A stretch of 64,000 nucleotides of DNA, taken from positions 186,001-250,000 of the forward strand of contig CBDBZO010000001.1 of assembly GCA_965213595.1 (NCBI GenBank), read 5' to 3'. Positions 7,905-15,045 of the stretch are shown piece after piece. The translations under genes and the position numbers were made by a program. Source of the stretch: JBCCFC01 sp965213595 (GTDB lineage: Bacteria > Chloroflexota > Anaerolineae > Caldilineales > Caldilineaceae). How positions within the stretch are numbered: position 1 is the stretch's first letter; every line of letters starts with the position of its first letter. Below the pieces are notes generated by a model. It saw only the letters and a program-made list of their open reading frames with translations, was not told where the DNA came from and made no database searches.

Positions 7905-9572
7905 ATGGTGGATGAAATGAAAAAAGGACATTTTCATTTGCACGTGGCGACCGTTCCACGTGCTGCCGGGGCCTCTGCCGTCGCTGCCGCTGCGTATCAG
8001 GCCAACCAGGACTTGATGCACCGCCAGCAACGCTGCTTTGAGCTGGGCATTGAGTACCGCAAAGAATTGGGTAGCGGCGTGGTCTCGGATGAGCTGCGCC
8101 GCTCCTTCCAGGAAAGCCGCCTGTTCCGTGCGCTTGACGCCAATGACGCGCTCTATGAAGGCAGGCTTTCCGACGCCATGCGAACGGCCTTTCGTGAGCA
8201 CGGCGTGGCGCTATCCGAGCGCTGCCAAGTGCATGTGCATCTGGGCGGGGTCACCCTCTTCGACAAAGACCAGAAACAGACCTATCAACTGCGCCATGAA
8301 GCGGACGGGGTGCAGGTTTATCAGGAGCATCACCAGCACCTCTCACCCCATGCGACGGTGGAGAAATTGGGGCGGCGCGAATGGCTGGTGCGGGACGGCG
8401 AACAGCAGTACCGCATCAAGGAGTTTTCCGTACGCCAGACCAATAAGGAAACGGGCAAGCGTGAAGTGGTCAAACAGGGGCTCGATGTCTTTGCCGACCA
8501 GCTGCACTGCTACAGCAGAAAAGGCGACGTAGTCGAGACCTGGGTGCGGATGCCTGAGTCTGCGCCGGGTTGGATGCAGGAGATTGCAGCAGAACCCAAC
8601 CCCTCGCCGGAATTGCGGGCGGCCCTGTGGAACGCGGCCGAAGAGGTTGAAACGGCGCGCGACGGGCGGCCCGCGCGGAAAGTGGAGATAGCGCTCTCGC
8701 GCGAGCTGACCTACGCCCAGAACCGCGCCTGTGTCGAGGCGTTTGTGAACGAGCATTTTACGCGTCACAGCATCATCGCGGATATCGCCATTCACGAGAA
8801 AGAAGCAAGCGACGGCGAGCCAAATTTGCACGCCCATATCCTGATTACCACGCGGGCACTAACCGAGTCCGGTGAGCTGGCCAAAAAGAAGTCCGACTAT
8901 TGGAACAGCAAGCAGCGCGTGCGCGACTGGCGCGCGGGCTGGGCCGGGACGCTCAACGGCAAGTTTCAAGAGTTGGGTTTGGCGGTGCGCGTCGATCATC
9001 GCAGCTACGCCGACCAGGGTATCGAGAAGGTGGCGGGCCTGCATCTAGGGCCGACGCAGTGGGCAATGGAGCAGAAGGAGCTGGAGACCGAAAAAGGCAA
9101 CCGTAACCGGGATATTACACACGACAATATGCTAGTGGAACTGGCACAGAATTATGCCGAACCGGAGCATGAGGAACTTTTGGCGGAACGGGATGAACAG
9201 ACGGTCGTCAGCGACCGCGATGGGCGGCTGCTGGACAGTGTCGCCAGCACGACGAGCGATACGGAATCAAGCGGCGACACGAATGCGCCGGTACAGGCAA
9301 GGGCCGAACTGCCGGAGAATGTACGGCGGGCACGGGAGGAGCAAGAATTGGACGCGCTGCATCGGGGTAATTTGCAGATGTCGATGGCAGGCCGCGTGCA
9401 GCAGTCGCTGACGCAGGTGGCCGAGCAGGTCAACCGGCTGCGTCGCTACGGTCGGGCAGCGATCGACAAAGCCAAAGAAATGTCGCGTTCGGTCTTTGAT
9501 CGCTACGCCGAACGTGCTATGCGACAGCACCGGTCAGGACATGAGCGTGGGCGAGAGGAGCTGGAGCGATGA
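7905..9572 (+). CDS. MobA/MobL-family (MOBQ) relaxase with central insertion
   Basis: The product (555 aa) nicks and covalently holds the transferred strand at oriT. The start GHFHLHVATVPRAAGASAVA, then AAAAYQ with Tyr31, matches the MobA/MobL N-terminus. The HxH metal motif is H309-A-H311 in NLHAHILITTR. YSRKGDVV, normally a few dozen residues after the tyrosine, occurs only at residue 203, so about 140 extra residues are inserted. The C-terminal 150 residues are charged and helical. The ATG at 7905 has AGAGG upstream; Met5 is an alternative. Its stop overlaps the next start. Confidence 0.9.
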   Translation: MVDEMKKGHFHLHVATVPRAAGASAVAAAAYQANQDLMHRQQRCFELGIEYRKELGSGVVSDELRRSFQESRLFRALDANDALYEGRLSDAMRTAFREHGVALSERCQVHVHLGGVTLFDKDQKQTYQLRHEADGVQVYQEHHQHLSPHATVEKLGRREWLVRDGEQQYRIKEFSVRQTNKETGKREVVKQGLDVFADQLHCYSRKGDVVETWVRMPESAPGWMQEIAAEPNPSPELRAALWNAAEEVETARDGRPARKVEIALSRELTYAQNRACVEAFVNEHFTRHSIIADIAIHEKEASDGEPNLHAHILITTRALTESGELAKKKSDYWNSKQRVRDWRAGWAGTLNGKFQELGLAVRVDHRSYADQGIEKVAGLHLGPTQWAMEQKELETEKGNRNRDITHDNMLVELAQNYAEPEHEELLAERDEQTVVSDRDGRLLDSVASTTSDTESSGDTNAPVQARAELPENVRRAREEQELDALHRGNLQMSMAGRVQQSLTQVAEQVNRLRRYGRAAIDKAKEMSRSVFDRYAERAMRQHRSGHERGREELER

Positions 9573-10057
9573 GCAATTCATCATCGGGGCGGATTTTTGA
9601 CCGCTATAGCGGGCGGGACAAGCAGCCGAAAGCACCCGGTATGCCTGCCAACGATGCAGGGCGTTACCTGCACGAGGTGGAGCGGGCGGACGCGGGTAAC
9701 AAGCTGCCCTATCAGGCGGTGCATGTCGATAAATCCAAGGTGCAATCCCGGCTGCGTTTGGATTACGGCGACGGTAAGGTGGTACGCATTCTGTCCTACG
9801 CCTATCTGATCGAAGTGATGAGCAGTTCGCATCAGCGGCTGTCGCTTATCTTCAGCAATGACATCGTGACCTTAAAGGGGCGCAATCTGGGCGCGCTGCT
9901 CGACCCGTTTCAGGACGAGCGGGTACGCACGATTACCTGCTTTCATCGGGGCCGCTATCAGCAACCGGACGCGGGCGAGCCGATCATCGAGGAAATCGTC
10001 CAGGACAACATCGCCGAACTTCGCAAGCCGAAGCCGGAGAACAAGCCAAACATGTAG
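9569..10057 (+). CDS. Relaxase-linked small protein, paralog A
   Basis: The ATG overlaps the relaxase stop (ATGA), implying coupled translation. The 162-residue soluble protein starts with a GRIFDRYSG motif. It contains a beta-rich region ending GEPIIEEI that aligns without large gaps with the product at 10808 (shared pattern: FDxYSG near the N-terminus; G-x-N/A-x-L-A-x-L...QD...EPII near the C-terminus). No known family was recognised. Tight linkage suggests an accessory of relaxosome assembly, which is inference. Confidence 0.65.
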   Translation: MSNSSSGRIFDRYSGRDKQPKAPGMPANDAGRYLHEVERADAGNKLPYQAVHVDKSKVQSRLRLDYGDGKVVRILSYAYLIEVMSSSHQRLSLIFSNDIVTLKGRNLGALLDPFQDERVRTITCFHRGRYQQPDAGEPIIEEIVQDNIAELRKPKPENKPNM

Positions 10058-10098
10058 AAGTCCGCAGGCCGCTCATGCGGCAAGGAGGCAATCAACCG

Positions 10099-10836
10099 AT
10101 GGCCGATCAACGGGACGGTTCGTCCCATTCCAATACCATGCCGGAACAGTTTTCGGCACTGGATATGTCCGGCAGGGATTGGGGACAATTCAACCCCAGC
10201 CGGATCGACTTCCGGAGCGAGCAGGATAAGCAGCGTTCCATGCAGTTTCAACGCATCATGGCGAGCCGGGCTGCGGCGCTGGTACGTGAGCAGCAGGCGC
10301 AGCGGAATAAGCAATTCTCGCGGGTGCAGACGTTGCAGCGTGAGCCGGTCGGCCCAATGCGGGCGGCTCCGGGACAGGCGACCGAACGCAAGGAGGCGCA
10401 GCCAGGCACATCCTCTGCAAACGCGCAGAAAAATACCGGCCAGCGTCACACGGATGACACAGTCGCACGCTATCCTACGAAAGAGGTGTCGAACGCAGAG
10501 CTTGGTCAACTTCGCCCGACGCCGATTGATACGCGCAGTCAGGCCGAGAAAGCGTCGGCGGCTCGCTATGCAGAGCGGGCGGTACAGCGTGGCATGGCCG
10601 GGATGCAACAGAAGGCGCAAGGCAAGTCGCAATCCGCGCCAGACCGCGCGGCGGCGGCCCGCGCAGCACCGGCACGGCAGGCCGAGCATAAGAGCTTGGC
10701 GGCGCTGCAAGCCAGCCGTTCGACCGAGCGGCGCGTCGAGAAGAAACAGGAGCGGGCGCAGTCGCGTCAGCGCCAGCAAAGCAAGCAGCAAGGAAAGGAA
10801 CGGGGCAATGGAAAACCACAAGGAAAATCGCGGTAG
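10099..10836 (+). CDS. Gln/Ala/Arg-rich disordered protein of the mobilization block
   Basis: The start is the ATG with AAGGAGG eight bases upstream; an upstream start at 10075 lies before that site and is unlikely. The 245-residue product is very basic and low in hydrophobics, dominated by Gln, Arg, Ala and Ser, with a lysine/arginine-rich end (RRVEKKQERAQSRQRQQSKQ). Such composition suggests nucleic-acid contact and disorder. It lies between two paralogous genes, and its 3' end overlaps the next gene. No family was recognised. Confidence 0.55.
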   Translation: MADQRDGSSHSNTMPEQFSALDMSGRDWGQFNPSRIDFRSEQDKQRSMQFQRIMASRAAALVREQQAQRNKQFSRVQTLQREPVGPMRAAPGQATERKEAQPGTSSANAQKNTGQRHTDDTVARYPTKEVSNAELGQLRPTPIDTRSQAEKASAARYAERAVQRGMAGMQQKAQGKSQSAPDRAAAARAAPARQAEHKSLAALQASRSTERRVEKKQERAQSRQRQQSKQQGKERGNGKPQGKSR

Positions 10837-11272
10837 CAACGTCTTCGATTTGTACTCCGGCAAGCAGCAACGCAGGCGGTCGGACGAAGGCAGTGGTGGT
10901 GAGGATGGTTTGATGGAGTATGCTGCCCTCGCCGCCTGTCTGACGCCCGATGATCTGCGCGGTTCGGAAGAGTGGTTCCGCATCTACCGGGAGCCGCCCC
11001 GGTTAATGGAGATGGTACGCTACGACGACGTGCAGCATGTCTTTTGCCCGGATTCGACCACCATCAGCATTACGCTGCGTGACGAGCAGGGATTCATCCT
11101 GCACGGTCACGCGATGGATTTGGCGGCGATGTATATCCAAGACCGCAAGCTCAAAGCGATGGAATTGTTTCTGCCGGGCTACCACCGTCCGCCGGAAAAG
11201 GATGAGCCGATTATCACTTACATCGAGCGCTTGCCGGAGCTGGTGGGTGATGTAGGGGATGAGCCTGTTTAA
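10808..11272 (+). CDS. Relaxase-linked small protein, paralog B
   Basis: The ATG at 10808 has AAGGAAAGGAA upstream and lies inside the previous gene, 29 bases before its end. The 154-residue product carries NVFDLYSG near the N-terminus and GYHRPPEKDEPIITYI near the C-terminus, matching the layout of the product at 9569. The two are clearly paralogs separated by the disordered protein gene. No membrane segment or known domain was recognised. It is the last plus-strand gene of the block. Confidence 0.65.
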   Translation: MENHKENRGSNVFDLYSGKQQRRRSDEGSGGEDGLMEYAALAACLTPDDLRGSEEWFRIYREPPRLMEMVRYDDVQHVFCPDSTTISITLRDEQGFILHGHAMDLAAMYIQDRKLKAMELFLPGYHRPPEKDEPIITYIERLPELVGDVGDEPV

Positions 11273-11284
11273 GCCGCTGAGACG

Positions 11285-11530
11285 CTATACAGGGCCTGTG
11301 AGGGGCTTAACGGCTGCTGACTGTCCCTGTGCCTCCCGTTCAGCTGTAAAGCGCAGGGACACGTCTTCAATGGGCACTTCGCAACGGACTGCTTCCGCCT
11401 GGGCGATGGTGAATAATTCAGCGGCTGAACGGGTCTCAATGTCGGGCACGATTTGCACATCGGAACCATCCACTTCAACGACGACATAGACCATGGGAAC
11501 AGCGTTTTGGAATGCCTGCACCCCTACCAT
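11285..11530 (-). CDS. Small hypothetical protein, 81 aa
   Basis: A minus-strand frame whose product begins MVGVQAFQNAVPMVYVVVEV and continues as an acidic soluble protein. Met13 (position 11494) is an alternative start; neither has a clear ribosome site. It converges on the relaxase block, its stop lying 13 bases from that of the gene ending at 11272. No family was recognised. Support comes from its placement in the same orientation as the small gene at 11626. Confidence 0.45.
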   Translation of the reverse strand: MVGVQAFQNAVPMVYVVVEVDGSDVQIVPDIETRSAAELFTIAQAEAVRCEVPIEDVSLRFTAEREAQGQSAAVKPLTGPV

Positions 11531-11589
11531 GTGAGGCTTAACTAGACAAGCAGGAGTAAGAGGAAAAACGTGTTGCCGTGAAAAGAAAA

Positions 11590-11615
11590 ATCCCGGCAGA
11601 ACTATCTGCCGGGAT
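11590..11615 (-). terminator. Rho-independent terminator
   Basis: On the minus strand an 11-bp perfect stem (ATCCCGGCAGA/TCTGCCGGGAT, 4-base loop) is followed by TTTTTCTTTTC. It lies 11 bases after the stop of the 68-aa gene at 11626-11832 and should end that transcript. Confidence 0.85.
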
Positions 11616-11625
11616 AGTGGTCAGC

Positions 11626-11832
11626 TTAGGCTGCGGCTTGCTGCTGCTTTGGCTCATACACCCGCATCTGGATACGGCCTTCACTATCTACGGGATAGTA
11701 GTTGAGCTTGATGCTGAAGCTGCCATCTTTATTCGTCCAGGCGGCACCGATTTCGTTCCAGCGGTTGGATTTGTTTCCCTCAACGACGTGATAGAGGGTG
11801 TGGCTGGGTTGTTTAGCGGTTTCGTTTGACAT
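11626..11832 (-). CDS. Small plasmid/ICE-type protein, 68 aa
   Basis: AAGGAAATCAAC precedes the ATG, and an intrinsic terminator follows the stop, so this is a well-defined single gene. The product reads like a small family often carried on plasmids and ICEs: a compact beta-rich protein with W-x-E-I-G-A-A-W-x-N-K-D-G-S-F followed by a short strand-rich end (here IGAAWTNKDGSFSIKLNYYP). Function of that family is unknown to me. It ends with a Gln/Ala tail. Confidence 0.65.
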   Translation of the reverse strand: MSNETAKQPSHTLYHVVEGNKSNRWNEIGAAWTNKDGSFSIKLNYYPVDSEGRIQMRVYEPKQQQAAA

Positions 11833-12155
11833 GTTGATTTCCTTTCCTTGCTGTTGAGACCATGCCCATCACGGCCTTACAGCGAAACCAAAAGGGGAGC
11901 AAGCGTCTCCCTGGCCTGCCCTAACACGGCTCTGGTGCGGGCCGGGTATGGCTAGGGGGACACATCTCCCCTAGTTCGCGGGTGGAAGGCACTTGGGAAT
12001 GATTTTAAACGGGGGAAGGATGGCGTGTCAACGCTGGTAACGGTGAATTGCCCTGCCCTTTCACGCAATTTGTTGATTGGGAGGGATGGCTTATTCAGAG
12101 ATGAAATCCAAGTCGGGCTTCACGGCACAATGATTGACGAAAGGAGAAGAGGATT
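11833..12155. other. Gene-free control region
   Basis: No convincing gene is seen. The stretch holds the upstream region of the minus-strand gene at 11626 and of the plus-strand gene at 12156. One hairpin is visible: CTAGGGG (11952-11958) pairs with CCCCTAG (11968-11974). Confidence 0.4.
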
Positions 12156-12332
12156 ATGACGATGCAAAGTATGTGGAGTATCCGCTTTGTCGAAGCGGTG
12201 GCGCGGGGCGAAGTACAGGTCAATGCAAAGCTGACGGCATTTCAGGCACGTAGTGCGGATGATGAGGAGTTGTTGCTACAAAGCAGCAGTGGAATGTCCG
12301 ATGCGGCGCGTTTGCGAGAATTGCGCACCTAA
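12156..12332 (+). CDS. Small hypothetical protein, 58 aa
   Basis: A strong ribosome site (AAAGGAGAAGAGG) precedes an ATG opening a 58-residue frame (MTMQSMWSIRFVEAVARGEV...). The middle is acidic and helical (RSADDEELLLQ). It overlaps by 4 bp, tail to tail, with the HTH gene at 12329. No family was recognised; the ribosome site is the main support. Confidence 0.5.
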   Translation: MTMQSMWSIRFVEAVARGEVQVNAKLTAFQARSADDEELLLQSSSGMSDAARLRELRT

Positions 12333-12547
12333 TCTTCGGTGTTCACCACATCGTTTTGGGGATCACCAGGTTCAAGGAGCGCATCTAAATCGTTGCGGTC
12401 AATGCGCCGACTACGTGTGCCCGGCAGCGTGTAGTAAGGCAGACGTCTATCCTTCATATAGTTGTACAAGGTGGGTTTTGAGACCTTGAGGTAGTCACAC
12501 GCTTCCATAATGGTAAGCCAGCGACTCTGGTCGTGATTATCGGACAT
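12329..12547 (-). CDS. Excisionase-like helix-turn-helix protein (HTH_17)
   Basis: The 72-residue product has WLTIMEACDYLKVSKPTLYN, YMKDRRLPYYTLPGTRSRRI and DLDALL, the classic layout of the MerR-like HTH_17 family that includes excisionases. With a serine recombinase 1 kb away, it may act as a recombination directionality factor or as a repressor of the divergent promoter at 12620. Which role applies cannot be told from the sequence. It is divergently arranged with that promoter. Confidence 0.8.
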   Translation of the reverse strand: MSDNHDQSRWLTIMEACDYLKVSKPTLYNYMKDRRLPYYTLPGTRSRRIDRNDLDALLEPGDPQNDVVNTED

Positions 12548-12598
12548 TGGTTCTTAGACACGATAAAGGTTGGTTTGTCAGCCTTGCTCTTTCCATTT

Positions 12599-12657
12599 GT
12601 GAACGATAATTAACGCTATTTGACAAATATAGAAATAGTTTGGATAATAGCGTTCAC
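12599..12657 (+). promoter_or_regulatory. Sigma-70 promoter with overlapping inverted repeats
   Basis: TTGACA (12620-12625) and GATAAT (12643-12648) are spaced 17 bp. The inverted repeat AACGCTATT (12612-12620) / AATAGCGTT (12646-12654) overlaps both hexamers. An outer GTGAACG (12599-12605) / CGTTCAC (12651-12657) extends the symmetry. This reads toward the recombinase module and looks like a repressible promoter. Confidence 0.75.
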
Positions 12658-12770
12658 CGCACATTTTCGTGCAATGTAATTTACCGCATCGCTACAATTC
12701 TTCAACGTTCAGATAGACCAACCTTTGGAACGGAGGTGATAGATTTTCTAAACACATGATGGAGAAGTAT

Positions 12771-12878
12771 GAGGCCGGTACTGGTACTACCGGCCTCACG
12801 GTACTGGCAATCGATTCGCATCATCATGCCGGGGTTCAGTATACCCTATGCCCCGGCCTTGAAGAAAAAGGTGAAACC
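12771..12878 (+). promoter_or_regulatory. Structured mRNA leader with competing hairpins
   Basis: Downstream of the promoter, GAGGCCGGTA (12771-12780) pairs with TACCGGCCTC (12788-12797). GCCGGGG (12828-12834) pairs with CCCCGGC (12851-12857). The first 5' arm could instead pair with CCGGCCT at 12854-12860, so the two folds compete just upstream of the ribosome site AAAAAGGTG for the ATG at 12879. Confidence 0.4.
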
Positions 12879-13136
12879 ATGCTTATTTCCTATCAAGGCG
12901 CAACCGCCCTCCGCGCCCTTCGCGTCGATTTACAAGAATCGGCCGGGCGCGATTTTCCCCAGTCCCAACTCGATCAGCTGCTTTTGCTCTACGATGTGTG
13001 CAAATACCTGAAGCTCAATTGGTATCAGGCACAGTACGTGATGGGCGCATCCGCATTTACCTTTGTTACCGACTATATCAACAGCCCTCGGCCATTGCTC
13101 CAGAAGAATGGACAGCAGTCTATGGCAGTTTCGTAG
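12879..13136 (+). CDS. Small protein upstream of the recombinase, 85 aa
   Basis: The ATG with AAAAAGGTGAAACC upstream is preferred over an in-frame start at 12756, whose first 41 codons would coincide with two strong hairpins. The product is helical (LLLLYDVCKYLKLNWYQAQYV) and of unknown family. From about 13075 a second frame gives a more protein-like end (SAIAPEEWTAVYGSFVEA) terminating at 13180, so a frameshift near 13075-13085 is possible. It is probably co-transcribed with the recombinase. Confidence 0.5.
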   Translation: MLISYQGATALRALRVDLQESAGRDFPQSQLDQLLLLYDVCKYLKLNWYQAQYVMGASAFTFVTDYINSPRPLLQKNGQQSMAVS

Positions 13137-13169
13137 AAGCTTCAAAACCGTATCTCCCCGAGGCAAGTA

Positions 13170-13307
13170 ATGAACCTTAACCATCAGGATTATAGTGGGT
13201 CGTCTATGCTCGGCCTTACCAATGAGCAACAGGCAAGTCTGACAGCAATCTATCGGTTGCTTCAGGATATCAGCGTTATCCACGGCGACGGTCCGTCAGA
13301 CCACTAG
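13170..13307 (+). CDS. Small protein upstream of the recombinase, 45 aa
   Basis: A 45-codon frame starts with GAGG eight bases before the ATG. It encodes a short helical protein (LTNEQQASLTAIYRLLQDI). It overlaps the end of the alternative frame of the preceding gene and precedes a 12-bp hairpin and the recombinase. Too short for family assignment; support is the ribosome site and operon position. Confidence 0.45.
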   Translation: MNLNHQDYSGSSMLGLTNEQQASLTAIYRLLQDISVIHGDGPSDH

Positions 13308-13315
13308 CTTCTCAT

Positions 13316-13358
13316 ACCTGCATAGGGATTGATCGATGTCGATGAACCCTATGCAGGT
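13316..13358 (+). repeat. 12-bp perfect inverted repeat before the recombinase
   Basis: ACCTGCATAGGG (13316-13327) pairs with CCCTATGCAGGT (13347-13358) across 19 bases. No U-tract follows. It overlaps the first codons of a longer recombinase frame, which argues for the later start at 13486. It could limit read-through or serve as a protein-binding site. Confidence 0.55.
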
Positions 13359-13485
13359 GTGGTATCCGCCTGGCGCTCCCCATTATATCGGCATACCGGT
13401 TCTACGCTGGGTCTCAGCAGTTAGAGCTATCGCTTCCAAATTCCCGAAAACCGACAAAAACATCTGCCTAAGAAAGGCAAGAGCC

Positions 13486-15045
13486 ATGAATGCTGTGATT
13501 TACACTCGAGTGAGTACCGAAGAACAGAAGAAGGGATACTCACTCCAAACTCAGCTTGAGCACTGTTTGGAATATGCAAAGCGACTGGATTTTGTCGTGC
13601 TCGAGACGTTTCAGGATAGCGTTTCGGGTGAAGATTTGGATCGGCCTGGCTTGAACAGTCTGTATGATTTTATCACCCGTAACACGGTGGATATCGTGAT
13701 TGTTTATGATCCCGACCGCCTATCACGGGGTGGTCCAGCACACACCGCAATTATCGAAATGCGTCTGGAAAAGTATAATGCCCGGTTGGAATATGTACTT
13801 GGGGATTACAACGATAACTCGCCCGAATCGGCACTATCCTTGATGATCAAGCAGAGCATTGCTTGGTATGAAAATCAGCAGCGGCGCGAGCGTGTCGTTC
13901 GCGGTAGAAACGGAAGAGCACGTGCTGGCAAGGTGGTCACCGGCGTCCGTACGCCATTCGGCTATAAGTACCGAGACGGTGAATTGCTTGTCAAAGACGA
14001 TGAAGCTGCCATTGTGAGGGACATCTATGCGGCCTATTTGACTGGGGATTCGTATAGCACGATTGCGTCCGACCTTTGTGAACGTAGCATCCCGACGCGT
14101 GCGGACACGGAAGACTATTTGAAGAAGCGCAATAGTTATGGGGTTTGGTCGGCCAGCTCAGTTGGCAAAATCCTCAAAAACGTGACCTATACGGGCAAAT
14201 GGTACTACAACAAAACTAAGACCGTAAAGGTCGATGGCAAAAAGAGACAAGTAAAGCGCCCCCGTTCGGAATGGATTGAAGTAGATGTTCCTGCCATCAT
14301 CGACCAGCAAACCTTTGAAGCGGCACAAGCACAACGAAAAGCCAACAGTACACTGGCAAAACGGAATACAAGCCGCCAATATCTGGTTCAGGGGTTACTC
14401 TTTTGTAAATGCGGGATGCGTTGCACGGCGCGCCATACTCGAAATTGGTTGTCCTACAAATGCCCGACCAACCCTAACCATGAGTGGAGCCGTCCTTGCG
14501 AGGTGCGCTTTAATATTTCGGCCAAAACAATCGATGATATCGTTTGGAATGCGGTTACCGATATTCTTTTGAATCCGGATTATCTAAAACAAGAGATCGA
14601 AAGGCAGCGTGCATCCTCTCATGATACGCTTGCTGTATTCGAGGAGCGGCTCGAAGCTATCCATGCAGCAATTGATGATACTAATCGGAAGATTGGTATT
14701 CTTCTTGACCAGATGCTGAACAACGACTTTCCGCAAGCGATCATTGATGAGCGGCGTAACCTTCTTACAGACCAGTTGTATCGTTTGCAAAGCGAACAGC
14801 AACGTGTGCTTGCAGAACATGCCAAAGTTGCAATCACTGATTCCGAGGAGGATACATTGCTGCAATTCGCTGGAACGATGCGTCAAAGTCTTGAGATGGC
14901 CGAATTTGAGCAGAAGCGCAAGATTCTAAAAATACTGCGCGTTGAGGTCTACGCAGAAAGTCTCGACCAGGTACGGCTCACCGGGCTAATTCCATTTCGA
15001 CAGGAACTCGTTGATGTTCGGTCAATTGAAACCACTTCACTATGA
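13486..15045 (+). CDS. Large serine recombinase (integrase)
   Basis: The N-terminal resolvase domain begins AVIYTRVSTEEQKKGYSLQ, with the catalytic serine in RVS, followed by the recombinase domain (GRARAGKVVTGVRTPFGYKY). A zinc-ribbon segment (LFCKCGMRCTARHTRNW, then CPTNPNHEWSRPC) and a coiled-coil region near residues 370-450 follow. This is the layout of large serine integrases that join attP to attB without a host factor. The start at 13486 (AAAGGCAAGAG upstream) gives 519 aa; a start 50 codons earlier would cross a hairpin. Its stop lies at the comEC junction, the usual place for an integrase gene in an integrated element. Confidence 0.95.
   Translation: MNAVIYTRVSTEEQKKGYSLQTQLEHCLEYAKRLDFVVLETFQDSVSGEDLDRPGLNSLYDFITRNTVDIVIVYDPDRLSRGGPAHTAIIEMRLEKYNARLEYVLGDYNDNSPESALSLMIKQSIAWYENQQRRERVVRGRNGRARAGKVVTGVRTPFGYKYRDGELLVKDDEAAIVRDIYAAYLTGDSYSTIASDLCERSIPTRADTEDYLKKRNSYGVWSASSVGKILKNVTYTGKWYYNKTKTVKVDGKKRQVKRPRSEWIEVDVPAIIDQQTFEAAQAQRKANSTLAKRNTSRQYLVQGLLFCKCGMRCTARHTRNWLSYKCPTNPNHEWSRPCEVRFNISAKTIDDIVWNAVTDILLNPDYLKQEIERQRASSHDTLAVFEERLEAIHAAIDDTNRKIGILLDQMLNNDFPQAIIDERRNLLTDQLYRLQSEQQRVLAEHAKVAITDSEEDTLLQFAGTMRQSLEMAEFEQKRKILKILRVEVYAESLDQVRLTGLIPFRQELVDVRSIETTSL

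Noticed and set aside
10075..10098. Earlier start for the disordered protein
   Set aside because: The strong AAGGAGG ribosome site lies downstream of that start and is correctly spaced for the ATG at 10099.
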